Notes under the pieces: model-generated
What the model saw: only the letters and a program-made list of their open reading frames with translations
Database searches by the model: none
What the model was told of the DNA's origin: nothing
Position numbers and translations under genes: made by a program
Shown here: positions 1-8,522 of the stretch, in pieces
How the letters are laid out: each line of letters starts with the position of its first letter
Numbering within the stretch: the first letter of the stretch is position 1
Assembly (NCBI GenBank): GCA_964522505.1
Contig: CAZFWJ010000005.1
Coordinates: forward strand, 1 to 64,000
Reading direction: 5' to 3'
Length of the DNA: 64,000 bases
DNA from: GYS-P2D sp964522505
GTDB lineage: Bacteria; Bacteroidota; Bacteroidia; Chitinophagales; Saprospiraceae

Positions 1-119
1 AAGGGTAATACTCAACATGAGATAGCTATGCCCTTACCTCTGAATATCCCTATTTGTAGGGTGTGGCCACTCACAAATTAATAGGGCTTGTTGCATAACA
101 CTTCAATCCACCAATTTAA

Positions 120-554
120 TTATCGTAAACGATCCATTGAAGAGACCAGTTTCTGATCTTTCTTGATATATCGACCGGCTAATGTCCCGAAGATTATAGA
201 TCCCAGTGGCGTAAATGTTCCGAGACTTATATTCGGTTCAAAAGAAGGGGATTCTCCTAATTGGAGATAGTATAAGATGCCAGCCGCTAAGGGGAAGCAT
301 ACAGCAACCGCCACAGCCGCATAAGTAGCCTTCAATTGCAGATCTCTATTATTGTATAGGAATATAGCTGTCAGAGATATGACTGTTCCTAATCCTACTA
401 AACCGATTAAGATCGGGTTATCATGGATGGTGTAACTGAGATCCGAAAAAATTCCTTTCACCGCTACAGTAGTAGAAGCAAACGCCGTAAAAAACTGACT
501 GCCAAAAAACACTGATGAAATTAGGAGGAATATACTTTGAAGGCGTTGTATCAT
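120..554 (-). CDS. DUF4293 family membrane protein
   Basis: Small integral membrane protein of unknown function, 144 residues, with about four hydrophobic segments (near residues 5-25, 45-66, 75-96 and 110-127). The N-terminus MIQRLQS and the C-terminal DQKLVSSMDRLR are the signature ends of the DUF4293 family, which I know only from Bacteroidota. It is transcribed away from the FAD oxidoreductase gene, with a 71-base AT-rich gap between the two starts that should hold divergent promoters. No function is claimed; the family assignment is solid, the role is not known. Confidence 0.85.
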   Translation of the reverse strand: MIQRLQSIFLLISSVFFGSQFFTAFASTTVAVKGIFSDLSYTIHDNPILIGLVGLGTVISLTAIFLYNNRDLQLKATYAAVAVAVCFPLAAGILYYLQLGESPSFEPNISLGTFTPLGSIIFGTLAGRYIKKDQKLVSSMDRLR

Positions 555-625
555 TTTTTTGACTGTAAATTTATAGTATTATTGATTTAGTACTTTGACT
601 ATCAATTCAATTTTTCGCTACAAGG

Positions 626-1759
626 ATGAACACGCCTCAAAATCTAAGTTACTGGGAACATAAATCATATCTCAATGATATGGATTTTATGATCGTCGGT
701 TCGGGCATAGTAGGCATGACTGCAGCACTTGAGCTTAAGACATTAGAACCCGATGCTCATATAGTAGTAATCGATAAGAGTAGTATTGGAGGTGGCGCAT
801 CATCAAGAAATGCAGGATTCGCCTGTATTGGGTCCTTAAGCGAACTGATGCATGATAGAGAGCAATATGGTCTTGACAAAACACTTGAGATCGTATCAGC
901 TCGACTAGAAGGGCTTAAGAGATTACAATCCTTGGTAGATGCGAATGCCATTGAATATCTGGATATTGGAGGATGTGAGCTGTTCAGAAATGAAAAGCAA
1001 TATGAGTTAGCGAATAATGAAATAGACGAGTGGAATAGCCTGCTCAGACCGATCACCGGGCTTAATCGTAGTTATACAATTATTGAAAGTCATGGCTTCA
1101 GTAACTTACATAGTCAGTGCATTGTTAATCATGCTGAAGGACTACTAAATACAGGTAAGATGTTCCGATCACTCGAGGCTCAGCTGATTCTAAATGGCAT
1201 TACTTCGATTAGGGGACTTGCTATGACGGGGTTTGAGAATACGTCTAGAGGCATCGATGTTCGTTTCGAAGAACTGACCAATCCTATAGCCACCAAAAAA
1301 CTGCTTCTCTGTACCAATGCTTTCACTCGTAAAATAGTTAGCGACGCCAATGTCATTGCTTGCAGGAATCAGGTCTTAGTAACTTCTCATGTATCTAACC
1401 AGCATATAACAATGGGGTATCATTTAGATGCCGGCCATGTCTATTTTAGAGGCGTAGAGGGTAGAGTACTGATTGGTGGAGGTCGACATCAGCATCCGAC
1501 TGAAAATGATACAACTGAGTACGCTCTGTCTAGCGTTAATCGAGAGTACCTATCCGAATTACTTAGATCTGTTGTACTCCCGAATCAAAATTTCGAAATA
1601 GACTATCATTGGTCAGGCATATTATGCGGTGGGGACGTACGTGATCCAGTGGTTCAGGAAGTAACGCCTCATGTATATGCAGCATATAGACTGGGCGGCA
1701 TGGGAGTAGCTATCGGAAGTACTATTGGCAGAGACTTAGCACATTTAGCGATATCTTGA
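626..1759 (+). CDS. FAD-dependent oxidoreductase (DAO family)
   Basis: Probable flavin enzyme of the D-amino-acid-oxidase/glycine-oxidase superfamily, 377 residues. Residues 21-34 form the Rossmann dinucleotide-binding turn (VGSGIVGMTAA), followed by an ASSRNAGF stretch typical of DAO proteins near residues 60-67, and the C-terminal GGMGVAIGSTIGRDLA segment usual for the FAD-binding fold. There is no signal peptide, so it should be cytosolic. Its substrate cannot be told from sequence; amine or amino-acid oxidation is the family norm. It is followed after 13 bases by the OstA-like gene, so the two are probably co-transcribed, although no functional link is obvious. Confidence 0.85.
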   Translation: MNTPQNLSYWEHKSYLNDMDFMIVGSGIVGMTAALELKTLEPDAHIVVIDKSSIGGGASSRNAGFACIGSLSELMHDREQYGLDKTLEIVSARLEGLKRLQSLVDANAIEYLDIGGCELFRNEKQYELANNEIDEWNSLLRPITGLNRSYTIIESHGFSNLHSQCIVNHAEGLLNTGKMFRSLEAQLILNGITSIRGLAMTGFENTSRGIDVRFEELTNPIATKKLLLCTNAFTRKIVSDANVIACRNQVLVTSHVSNQHITMGYHLDAGHVYFRGVEGRVLIGGGRHQHPTENDTTEYALSSVNREYLSELLRSVVLPNQNFEIDYHWSGILCGGDVRDPVVQEVTPHVYAAYRLGGMGVAIGSTIGRDLAHLAIS

Positions 1760-1772
1760 CGTTTTATTACTA

Positions 1773-3605
1773 ATGCGGTATACCATCCAGTATTTGATTG
1801 TTGTGTGCATGATGCTCGTGCATGCTGTATCATTTGGACAGAATATCCCAACGGTAGGCGTAGATACAACTGGGACAACTGCTGATTCTGTTTCGACATT
1901 GGTGAGTAGCGCTGATCAAGCTTTTCATTTCTTTTCAGAGGAAGGGCAGGCTATTGACACTCTCCTAGGCAATGTAGTGTTGATACAAGATAGCCTCTAT
2001 ATGAACTGTGATTATGCTATAGTAATCGATGACATACAAGCCTATGCTCGAGGTAATATCGTCATCGTTCATAAGGATTCCACCGTCATTTATGCTGATA
2101 CGTTGAGATATGATGGACTCAGCAAAAAGTCCATTTTAACAGGAGAGGTCATCCTCGATAGTCGTAGCAAGCGACTCAACACCGATAAGCTCTTATATGA
2201 CCTCGACGAGGAGCGGGCGACATTTACAACGGGAGGCAAGCTCATTGATGAAACCTCTACATTGGATGCATTATTTGGAACCTATGATGTCAATACAGAA
2301 GAGGCATTGTTTAAGCATAATGTACAATTTCAAGATACCTCTATGCTTGTTGTGACTGATAGCATACTCTATGACTATCAGACGGGCAAGATTAGGTTCC
2401 TAGGACCTACTAATATCTATCAGGACAGTACGACTATATATAATGAGTCTGGAGTATATGACACTCGAATCGACAAAGGTGTACTAAGTGAGAATGTTCA
2501 GATAAGCACTCAAGACAGACTGATTAAAGCTGGACTATTAATCTATGACGGCAAGGCCGACACCTACGACATGTTTCTCGATCCAGTCATCATAGAACCT
2601 GATGGAAGTGAAGCTCGAGGGGATAGCATCAATTATAATGCACGTACAGAAATCTTGAGGCTATTGAGTAATGCAAATTATATCTCAGATGATCAGGACG
2701 TGCAAGCGGATGAAATCGTTTATGATCTGCAGAATGATACCTATACCACCACCGGGCGATCTCAAGTCGTAGACGAAGGATCGACAATCGAAGCAGATAC
2801 TATACTTAGAACTGATGATGGACAAACCATAGCCAAAGGCGAATTGGTTGTCTTACAAGACACCTCATCTGGGAGTACTATATTTTGTCAGGCAATTGAA
2901 TCAACCGAAAATGGACATAAAGCCTATGGCATAGGAAGTCAACCACTCTTGATATATGAGTTAGGAGATGCTGACAGTTTATTTTTACGTGGTGATACCT
3001 TATTTACTGCACAGACGGATACTACAGATTTTTTTATAGCGGATGGCGATGTCACTATAAGAAAAGGGACTATAAGCGGACGATCCGATGAGTTAGTTTA
3101 TGATAAGGTAGATTCGTTGATTACGATGTACCGCTCACCGATAATGTGGTCTGACAGCACTCAATTAACAGCCGACACCATTATCATGACCATGGTGAAT
3201 GATAACATAGAAGGCCTAGATCTTGTAAGTAATGCATTTATCATTGAGCAGGACAGTGATGACGCATATAATCAGGTCAATGGCGATCGGATCGACTGCA
3301 GTATATCGGGACAAGTCCTCGAGAATGCGACTGTGGTCTCTAGTGCCCAGATGATTTACTTCATTAGAGATGATAACCAAGAACTGAAAGGTGTTAACAA
3401 AACTCAGTCGAGCAGCATGTTTTTCCTGTTTGCAGACAATGAGATTAAGAGTGTAAAATTTTATAGAAAACCTGAGTCTCAAATAACAGAATACCAACCT
3501 GGGCTCGATCTTTCCTCATTTATATTTAATGGATTCAGCTGGAGATTGAATGAGAAACCCGAAATTTCTATTTTCGCTGCAGAAAATGTGACAGTGGCAC
3601 GATGA
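1773..3605 (+). CDS. OstA-like outer-membrane/LPS-transport protein
   Basis: Secreted protein of 610 residues with an N-terminal signal peptide (roughly residues 1-22, ending SFG-Q). The body is made of repeated beta-strand units of the LptA/OstA_N type: many short Y/D-rich repeats with D-T-L/I-x-Y-D and G-N-V motifs, which build the beta-jellyroll used to carry lipopolysaccharide across the periplasm. It is therefore likely part of LPS export, as proposed for the OstA-like proteins of Bacteroidota, but it is longer than LptA and lacks the LptD barrel. The stop codon overlaps the start of the batE-like gene (ATGA), indicating translational coupling. Confidence 0.8.
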   Translation: MRYTIQYLIVVCMMLVHAVSFGQNIPTVGVDTTGTTADSVSTLVSSADQAFHFFSEEGQAIDTLLGNVVLIQDSLYMNCDYAIVIDDIQAYARGNIVIVHKDSTVIYADTLRYDGLSKKSILTGEVILDSRSKRLNTDKLLYDLDEERATFTTGGKLIDETSTLDALFGTYDVNTEEALFKHNVQFQDTSMLVVTDSILYDYQTGKIRFLGPTNIYQDSTTIYNESGVYDTRIDKGVLSENVQISTQDRLIKAGLLIYDGKADTYDMFLDPVIIEPDGSEARGDSINYNARTEILRLLSNANYISDDQDVQADEIVYDLQNDTYTTTGRSQVVDEGSTIEADTILRTDDGQTIAKGELVVLQDTSSGSTIFCQAIESTENGHKAYGIGSQPLLIYELGDADSLFLRGDTLFTAQTDTTDFFIADGDVTIRKGTISGRSDELVYDKVDSLITMYRSPIMWSDSTQLTADTIIMTMVNDNIEGLDLVSNAFIIEQDSDDAYNQVNGDRIDCSISGQVLENATVVSSAQMIYFIRDDNQELKGVNKTQSSSMFFLFADNEIKSVKFYRKPESQITEYQPGLDLSSFIFNGFSWRLNEKPEISIFAAENVTVAR

Positions 3606-4351
3606 GAATTAGGCTTATCATTCTTTGGCTCTCTATATTAATTGGAACAACGCTTCATGCGCAAAAAGATCAATTCGAGCAGGCGCTGACGGCGTTTAAC
3701 CAGGGCCAATATCTGGAGGCAATTGACTTGTTGGAGGATATATCAACCGGCGAGAATCATTCTGTTGAGTTATACTATAACCTTGGACTCTCACATCTCA
3801 AACTTAACAATCTCGGTGAGGGAATCGCTAACTTACATCGGGTGCTTGTCTTATCACCGAATCATGCTGACGCTCGCTCAGCTCTGAATATAGCCAATGG
3901 AAAGATTAGTACGCCTATAACCGAAATTCCTGACTTTATTCTTTATCAGCGTTATACTGACATCGCTCAGTCTCTAAGCATTAACAGCTGGGTAGTCATA
4001 CAGGTCTCAGGCCTGTTAGCTTTGATTCTATTGATCTATTGGCTATTATTTAAGGCTAACTCTAAGAGGCCTATGCTATATGCAGCAATAGTTGCTATGG
4101 CACTAATATCGATTTGGAGTTATACGAATGCGTCATATCTACAAGACATGGCTATCAATCCAAATCTGGTCGTAGTCGGACAAGAACACACTGAGCTCTT
4201 TATTGGAGCTGACAATCGTAGTGAGGTAGTTACTGTCGTCGGCGAGGGTGTTACAGCAAGGATAATAGATGATATTGCTGATTGGATAAAGATCGAACTT
4301 GCGGATAAAGACATTGGCTGGGTGCAAAAAAATAAGGTGATCATCATTTGA
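3602..4351 (+). CDS. batE: BatE-like TPR/SH3 protein
   Basis: Membrane-anchored protein of 249 residues with a signal peptide (1-20, ending LHAQ), tetratricopeptide repeats (about 23-100), two membrane segments (about 131-149 and 157-172) and a C-terminal bacterial SH3 domain (about 190-249, ending DIGWVQKNKVIII). This architecture is that of BatE from the Bacteroidota aerotolerance (bat) cluster. Here it is not next to batA or batD: the only BatA-like gene in the window lies 11 kb away on the other strand. It overlaps the OstA-like gene by four bases, so it is coupled to an envelope gene instead. Confidence 0.75.
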   Translation: MRIRLIILWLSILIGTTLHAQKDQFEQALTAFNQGQYLEAIDLLEDISTGENHSVELYYNLGLSHLKLNNLGEGIANLHRVLVLSPNHADARSALNIANGKISTPITEIPDFILYQRYTDIAQSLSINSWVVIQVSGLLALILLIYWLLFKANSKRPMLYAAIVAMALISIWSYTNASYLQDMAINPNLVVVGQEHTELFIGADNRSEVVTVVGEGVTARIIDDIADWIKIELADKDIGWVQKNKVIII

Positions 4352-4390
4352 CAACCACCTTATAATATTTTTACAGAATTGTCTTCTGAT

Positions 4391-5032
4391 CTATTCTTCT
4401 TCGTCTACAATAACTCCTCCTTTGATTCTATCCTGTAGAGACTCAAGTTCATCCCATTTGCCCGCTGCTGCTAAACCAGCCTGCTGAGCCCAGGTAATTG
4501 GATTGGCTATTCTATACCGTGGTCCTGCGGCATCAAGTATAGCCTTGACATCATCAATCTTAGCGTCAGCTAATGCTTGAAATGTAGGAATACCACCTGC
4601 TACTAAAAGCTCCGAAATCTTAGGCCCGATACCTTCGATCTTTTTTAAATCATCAGGCTTACCTGATGGAGCCTCTGTTTTGGTGGCTGGTGCTGCTGCT
4701 GGAGCCGCAGCCTTAGGAGTGGTCTGCTTCTTAGGCTTAGCAGCTTTTTTAGGAGCTGGTGCATCTAATGTTTCAGACACTTCGTTTAAGATATGAACGA
4801 ATGTTCTATCCTTTCTGCCACGCTTAAATGTTACGAATCCATCAATCAACGCATACAGAGTATGGTCTCTACCCATACCTACATTATTACCCGGATGAAA
4901 TCTCGTACCTCTTTGGCGAACGATGATGTTACCCGCAATCGCATGCTGACCACCAAATAACTTTACGCCAAGGCGTTTACTATTACTGTCACGTCCATTG
5001 TCCGTACTACCGACACCTTTCTTATGAGCCAT
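4391..5032 (-). CDS. rpmA: 50S ribosomal protein L27 with C-terminal HHH extension
   Basis: Residues 1-85 are a normal bacterial L27 (start MAHKKGVGST, then NGRDSNSKRLGVKLFGGQ and RQRGTRFHPGNNVG), which sits near the peptidyl-transferase centre of the large subunit. L27 normally ends there, at about 85-90 residues; this protein runs to 213. Residues 86-126 are a Lys/Ala/Pro-rich linker and 127-213 form a helix-hairpin-helix-like domain (LKKIEGIGPKISELL, then a WAQQAGLAAAGKWDELESLQ segment). In many Bacteroidota this domain is, to my knowledge, carried by L21, but the L21 encoded just upstream here is short. The gene follows rplU after three bases. Confidence 0.93.
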   Translation of the reverse strand: MAHKKGVGSTDNGRDSNSKRLGVKLFGGQHAIAGNIIVRQRGTRFHPGNNVGMGRDHTLYALIDGFVTFKRGRKDRTFVHILNEVSETLDAPAPKKAAKPKKQTTPKAAAPAAAPATKTEAPSGKPDDLKKIEGIGPKISELLVAGGIPTFQALADAKIDDVKAILDAAGPRYRIANPITWAQQAGLAAAGKWDELESLQDRIKGGVIVDEEE

Positions 5033-5035
5033 AAT

Positions 5036-5347
5036 TTATGCGTTTATTGCGTCAATTTTAATCTTTGTATATGGCTGTCTATGGCCATTTTTAACTTTGT
5101 AACCTTTTCTTCTTTTCTTCTTGAAGACGATTACTTTATCTCCTCTTTCTTCTCCTACAACCGTCGCTTTTACGCTTACAGAAGCTAATACAGGATTACC
5201 TATTGATACGTTGTTGTCATTGCTAACTAGGAGTACATCATCAAATGATAACGATTGTCCTTCATCAGCGCCTAAGCTATTAACTAATATTTCCTGACCT
5301 TCGCTCACTTTAAACTGTTGTCCAGCTATTGTAACTATTGCAAACAT
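5036..5347 (-). CDS. rplU: 50S ribosomal protein L21
   Basis: Large-subunit ribosomal protein L21, 103 residues, the standard length. The start MFAIVTIAGQQFKV and the C-terminal FKKKRRKGYKVKNGHRQPYTKIKI are diagnostic. It is the first gene of the rplU-rpmA operon, with a good Bacteroidota-type promoter about 35 bases upstream of the start codon. It lacks the long C-terminal extension that L21 often has in this phylum; that domain is found instead on the neighbouring L27. Confidence 0.97.
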   Translation of the reverse strand: MFAIVTIAGQQFKVSEGQEILVNSLGADEGQSLSFDDVLLVSNDNNVSIGNPVLASVSVKATVVGEERGDKVIVFKKKRRKGYKVKNGHRQPYTKIKIDAINA

Positions 5348-5380
5348 TACTTTGATTTAACTGTCCCTAAAATCGGGCTG

Positions 5381-5411
5381 CAAAGATAGATTTATTTAAT
5401 CTAAATCGAAA
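5381..5411 (-). promoter_or_regulatory. Predicted promoter of rplU-rpmA
   Basis: On the minus strand TATCTTTG (5388-5381) matches the Bacteroidota -7 element TAnnTTTG exactly, followed by CAGCC. TTTC (5411-5408) lies exactly 19 bases upstream, one mismatch from the -33 element TTTG. Transcription should start near 5374, leaving a leader of about 27 bases before the rplU ATG. Confidence 0.65.
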
Positions 5412-5422
5412 GAGAAATTTTA

Positions 5423-6703
5423 TCAAAAACCAAATTGTCCTGTTGGCGCATACCAGTCTTGTAATCTGAACTGTTTTTTGACCAATTTTCCATTGCGATC
5501 TAAGACTATTTTGATCTTGCGTCCTTCCTTTTGAGATAGCAATGACGCTATAGATTCAAGCGATATTCCCGCTGCACTCCGGCCGTTAATACGATATACG
5601 AGATCTCCAGGTTCTATGTCTGCCGCTGCCGCAGGAGAGCCCTCAATAACTGAGGCTATCATAAACTGGTTAAGACTTGGCCCAAACGAGACTACACTCA
5701 TACCACTCTTGTCATAGTCAAACTCTTTATTATACTTCTTCCCACCTTTTAAGTATAGCTCTTCTTTGGTGTAATTGATATAGTAATCAAATCGTCGCAG
5801 GAGCAGATTCCCCAATATGCCATTCCGGATTAATCCCGTACCTCTGTTATTAGCGAAATAGATGTCTTGGAAACTGGTGATAATATTTTCGTAGCTATAG
5901 TCTCCAAAACGAAGAAAATCACTCTTACCAATCACTCCTCGAATTGGACCTGAGAGCCCGAAGCCTACAGTTCCCAGCATCGTGCGCTGAGGTAATACAA
6001 GATTAGTATCTGTATTGGTATGGAGTAAGAAGGGTAGTGATGCCCCGGTATCCAGAAGAAGTTTCACCTTAATCGGTGTAATAGATGCAGTAGCTACTGT
6101 GCAATTGAGATAGGGTTTGTTGGCAATGACTTCGATAGGGATCTTTTCATAATCCTTCAAATCTTCGTCAAAGGCTGACGGCCTATAGATGTGAATTTTC
6201 TTTTTCTTGTTTTCGACTCTTACAATGGTATTTGGAAAAAAGCTGCCTCCGAGGATACCATTGACCTCAATACCAAGTTTTTCCCGCAATAGGAAATTAT
6301 TGTTTTTGATGATGATGATATCTCTGGATACCTCTTTGCATCGTTCTAACTTCAGTTCAATGTTGCGGCTGATATTAGCGGTGATAACAGTGTCGAGGTC
6401 GGACCCTGTTATGAGTATTTCGCGCTCATATTTTGCTCCAACAGCATCCGCCAGTTCTCGATCAAAAAGTATTGTGTTTTCTGCCCCAGTGTCAAATATC
6501 ATCTTTAATGGAATCACTCCTTCCATGAGTACCTCCACGACCATAAACCCCTGTTGAAGATCATATTTAAACTCTCGATGATCTTTTTTGCCGAGCAAGT
6601 CAATACCTGGAATCTGAGCTTCAAGGGGCGTGATATAAGAGCATAGCACGATTGCCAGCCCAATTAAGAACAGCTTGATAATATATGTGATTCGGGCAAC
6701 CAT
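5423..6703 (-). CDS. Retropepsin-like aspartyl protease with PDZ domain
   Basis: Predicted exported peptidase. Two DTGA motifs are present, at about residues 71-74 (IFDTGAENTILFD) and 218-221 (LLLDTGASLPFLL), so a single chain can provide both catalytic aspartates, as in pepsin-type enzymes. A PDZ domain follows near residues 345-415 (GSPAAAADIEPGDLVYRING). The start at 6703 (MVARITYIIK) gives a clean signal peptide ending PLEAQ; an ATG at 6721 is possible and adds six residues. On the minus strand TAATTTCG (6744-6737) is one base off the -7 consensus, suggesting its own promoter. The substrate is unknown. Confidence 0.82.
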   Translation of the reverse strand: MVARITYIIKLFLIGLAIVLCSYITPLEAQIPGIDLLGKKDHREFKYDLQQGFMVVEVLMEGVIPLKMIFDTGAENTILFDRELADAVGAKYEREILITGSDLDTVITANISRNIELKLERCKEVSRDIIIIKNNNFLLREKLGIEVNGILGGSFFPNTIVRVENKKKKIHIYRPSAFDEDLKDYEKIPIEVIANKPYLNCTVATASITPIKVKLLLDTGASLPFLLHTNTDTNLVLPQRTMLGTVGFGLSGPIRGVIGKSDFLRFGDYSYENIITSFQDIYFANNRGTGLIRNGILGNLLLRRFDYYINYTKEELYLKGGKKYNKEFDYDKSGMSVVSFGPSLNQFMIASVIEGSPAAAADIEPGDLVYRINGRSAAGISLESIASLLSQKEGRKIKIVLDRNGKLVKKQFRLQDWYAPTGQFGF

Positions 6704-6774
6704 GATTGCAATATAAAGCATCTGTTACTACAGCGGCGAAATTATGTACATACTGAATATCATTGATAAATAAT

Positions 6775-6808
6775 AAAAAAGGCCCATCACCGAAGTAATA
6801 GGCCTTTT
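6775..6808 (-). terminator. Rho-independent terminator downstream of the OmpA-family gene
   Basis: Inverted repeat AAAAGGCC/GGCCTTTT with a loop of about 16 bases, followed on the minus strand by a run of T. It lies 22 bases after the stop codon of the DUF937-OmpA gene and before the protease gene, isolating the two transcripts. Confidence 0.8.
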
Positions 6809-6829
6809 CATATCCTTTAGGCGACAATA

Positions 6830-8356
6830 TTATTGTACAACTCGCACCTCTATTCTTCTATTCATTGCTCTGCCTTCAGCAGTATCGTTCGTCTCTTTTG
6901 GCGTAGCACTACCGTATCCTGTAGCAGAGATTCTGCTAGCATCAATACCCGCAGACTCCAATCTCGCCTTTACAGCTTCTGCTCTGGCAACTGATAATTT
7001 TTCATTCATCGCTGCATCACCTGTGTTATCAGTGTGACCTTCAACTATAATCTTTACTTCCTCATAGGTCTTAAGTATAGCAGCCAAGTTATCGACCTCA
7101 CCAAAAGACTCCGCCTTAATTGTAGACGAACCTGAATCAAAAGTTAGATTGTTAAATGTGAAGCGATTATCTCCACTGAATCCGCCATTGATGAAGTCCA
7201 TCATCTGACTACCCACAGAACCTGCTGCGAACTCTATTTTATCCAGTGCCGCTTTGGCAGCTTCATTAACTGCACCAAAAACACCTTTAAGCGCATCACC
7301 AGTAAGCGACATAGCATCTCCCGCTACATCAGCAACTGCTCCAGCAGCATCTCCTACAGCATCAGCTGCTCCCGTTGCGATACTTTCAGTTGTATTAGTA
7401 ACTGTGTCGGCAGCGCTATCAAGAGCATCTACACCTGTAGAACATCCTTGCCTAGTAACGAAGAATCCTATTGCTAATAATGCAAGTAAAGCAGGCAATA
7501 ACCACTTGATTAACATGTTGCCACCTTTTTTGCCTGCATCTAGTGCTGCACCACCTACATCTTTAGCCACATCTCCTGCAGCCCCAGCAGCATCCATAGC
7601 TGCACCACCAACAGCTCCGGCAGCGCCTTTAGCCATATCTCCAGCGGCCCCGGCAGCATCCATAGCTGCACCACCAACACCTTTTACGGCGTCTCCAGCA
7701 GCTCCGGCAGCACCCATGGCTGCACCACCAACGCCCTTAACGGCATCACCAGCACCACCAACTACATCTCCTATTGCACCGCTCGCCTTGTCAAGCAGAC
7801 CGCCGCCAAGTCCAGAGATACCTAAAGCATCACCAAATCCTGATGGCAATGCCGAAGCAATATGATCTTTTTGTGAGCCCATAAGTTTAGTCAGCCCCAG
7901 AGCATCCAAGCCCATAGACTTCACTTTCTTTCCAACCACACTCATGATGAATGGAGCAGCTAGCTTAAGCAGGGTAGAGCTTGAGCTCTTTTTCATCCCA
8001 CTACTGCTTGTTACTAAATCCACTAGTGAGCCCAACTTATTATTACCAAATAATAACCCTAATACGCTCGAACCTCCTGAGAGAAGGTTGCTGATTCCAC
8101 CTGAATTACTTCCACCAGAAAATAAGTCAGTTACATTATCCATTAAACCGTCATCAGACTTGGAAAATAGATCCATGAGTTCACCAGCACCAGCAGAGCC
8201 GCTACTTTTGTCCATGAGACCTCCGAGAATCGAAGGTAAAATACCTCCAATGGCACTGTTCGTAGCGCTTTCTGATTCTCCTAAAAATTTGGATGCAGGA
8301 CCTAAAAGTTTTGATCCTACTGAACTAGTGAGTAGTTCCATTAAATTAACTGACAT
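6830..8356 (-). CDS. DUF937 - Ala/Gly repeat - OmpA-like fusion protein
   Basis: 508 residues. Residues 1-160 resemble DUF937/YidB-type proteins (repeated G-G-L-L and leading LTSSVGSKLLGP pattern). Residues 201-277 are imperfect repeats rich in Ala and Gly (for example GGAAMDAAGAAGD). A single membrane segment is at 284-300. Residues 392-508 are an OmpA_C peptidoglycan-binding domain (VEGHTDNTGDAAMNEKLSVA, then ISATGYGSATP and AMNRRIEVRV). No signal peptide is present, so the N-terminal part is probably cytosolic and the OmpA domain periplasmic, bound to peptidoglycan. A lone gene with its own terminator. Confidence 0.85.
   Translation of the reverse strand: MSVNLMELLTSSVGSKLLGPASKFLGESESATNSAIGGILPSILGGLMDKSSGSAGAGELMDLFSKSDDGLMDNVTDLFSGGSNSGGISNLLSGGSSVLGLLFGNNKLGSLVDLVTSSSGMKKSSSSTLLKLAAPFIMSVVGKKVKSMGLDALGLTKLMGSQKDHIASALPSGFGDALGISGLGGGLLDKASGAIGDVVGGAGDAVKGVGGAAMGAAGAAGDAVKGVGGAAMDAAGAAGDMAKGAAGAVGGAAMDAAGAAGDVAKDVGGAALDAGKKGGNMLIKWLLPALLALLAIGFFVTRQGCSTGVDALDSAADTVTNTTESIATGAADAVGDAAGAVADVAGDAMSLTGDALKGVFGAVNEAAKAALDKIEFAAGSVGSQMMDFINGGFSGDNRFTFNNLTFDSGSSTIKAESFGEVDNLAAILKTYEEVKIIVEGHTDNTGDAAMNEKLSVARAEAVKARLESAGIDASRISATGYGSATPKETNDTAEGRAMNRRIEVRVVQ
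7526..7756 (-). repeat. Ala/Gly-rich coding repeat in the OmpA-family gene
   Basis: About 75 codons specifying four imperfect copies of a 16-22-residue unit around GAAMDAAGAAGD(A/M/V)xKG. The DNA copies are visibly similar (for example the repeated gcagcatccatagctgcacc on the plus strand), so unit number could vary between strains by slippage. Confidence 0.75.
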
Positions 8357-8522
8357 TCTTATTCTGTTTTGAGTAAATGAAGTTGTTCCCTTTGTAGAGA
8401 AAGGTAAATGTTATAATTCACTAGTAATATACGTCGACTTTGATAGATAGTCACTTTTTCAAATTTTTAATATATGTAAGTTATACATGTGATTTTATAT
8501 AAAGGAGCACTATTATTATGAC

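Noticed and set aside
7254..7865. 203-codon open frame on the plus strand, Ala/Pro-rich
   Set aside because: It is the complement of the Ala/Gly repeats of the OmpA-family gene, has low complexity and no start context.
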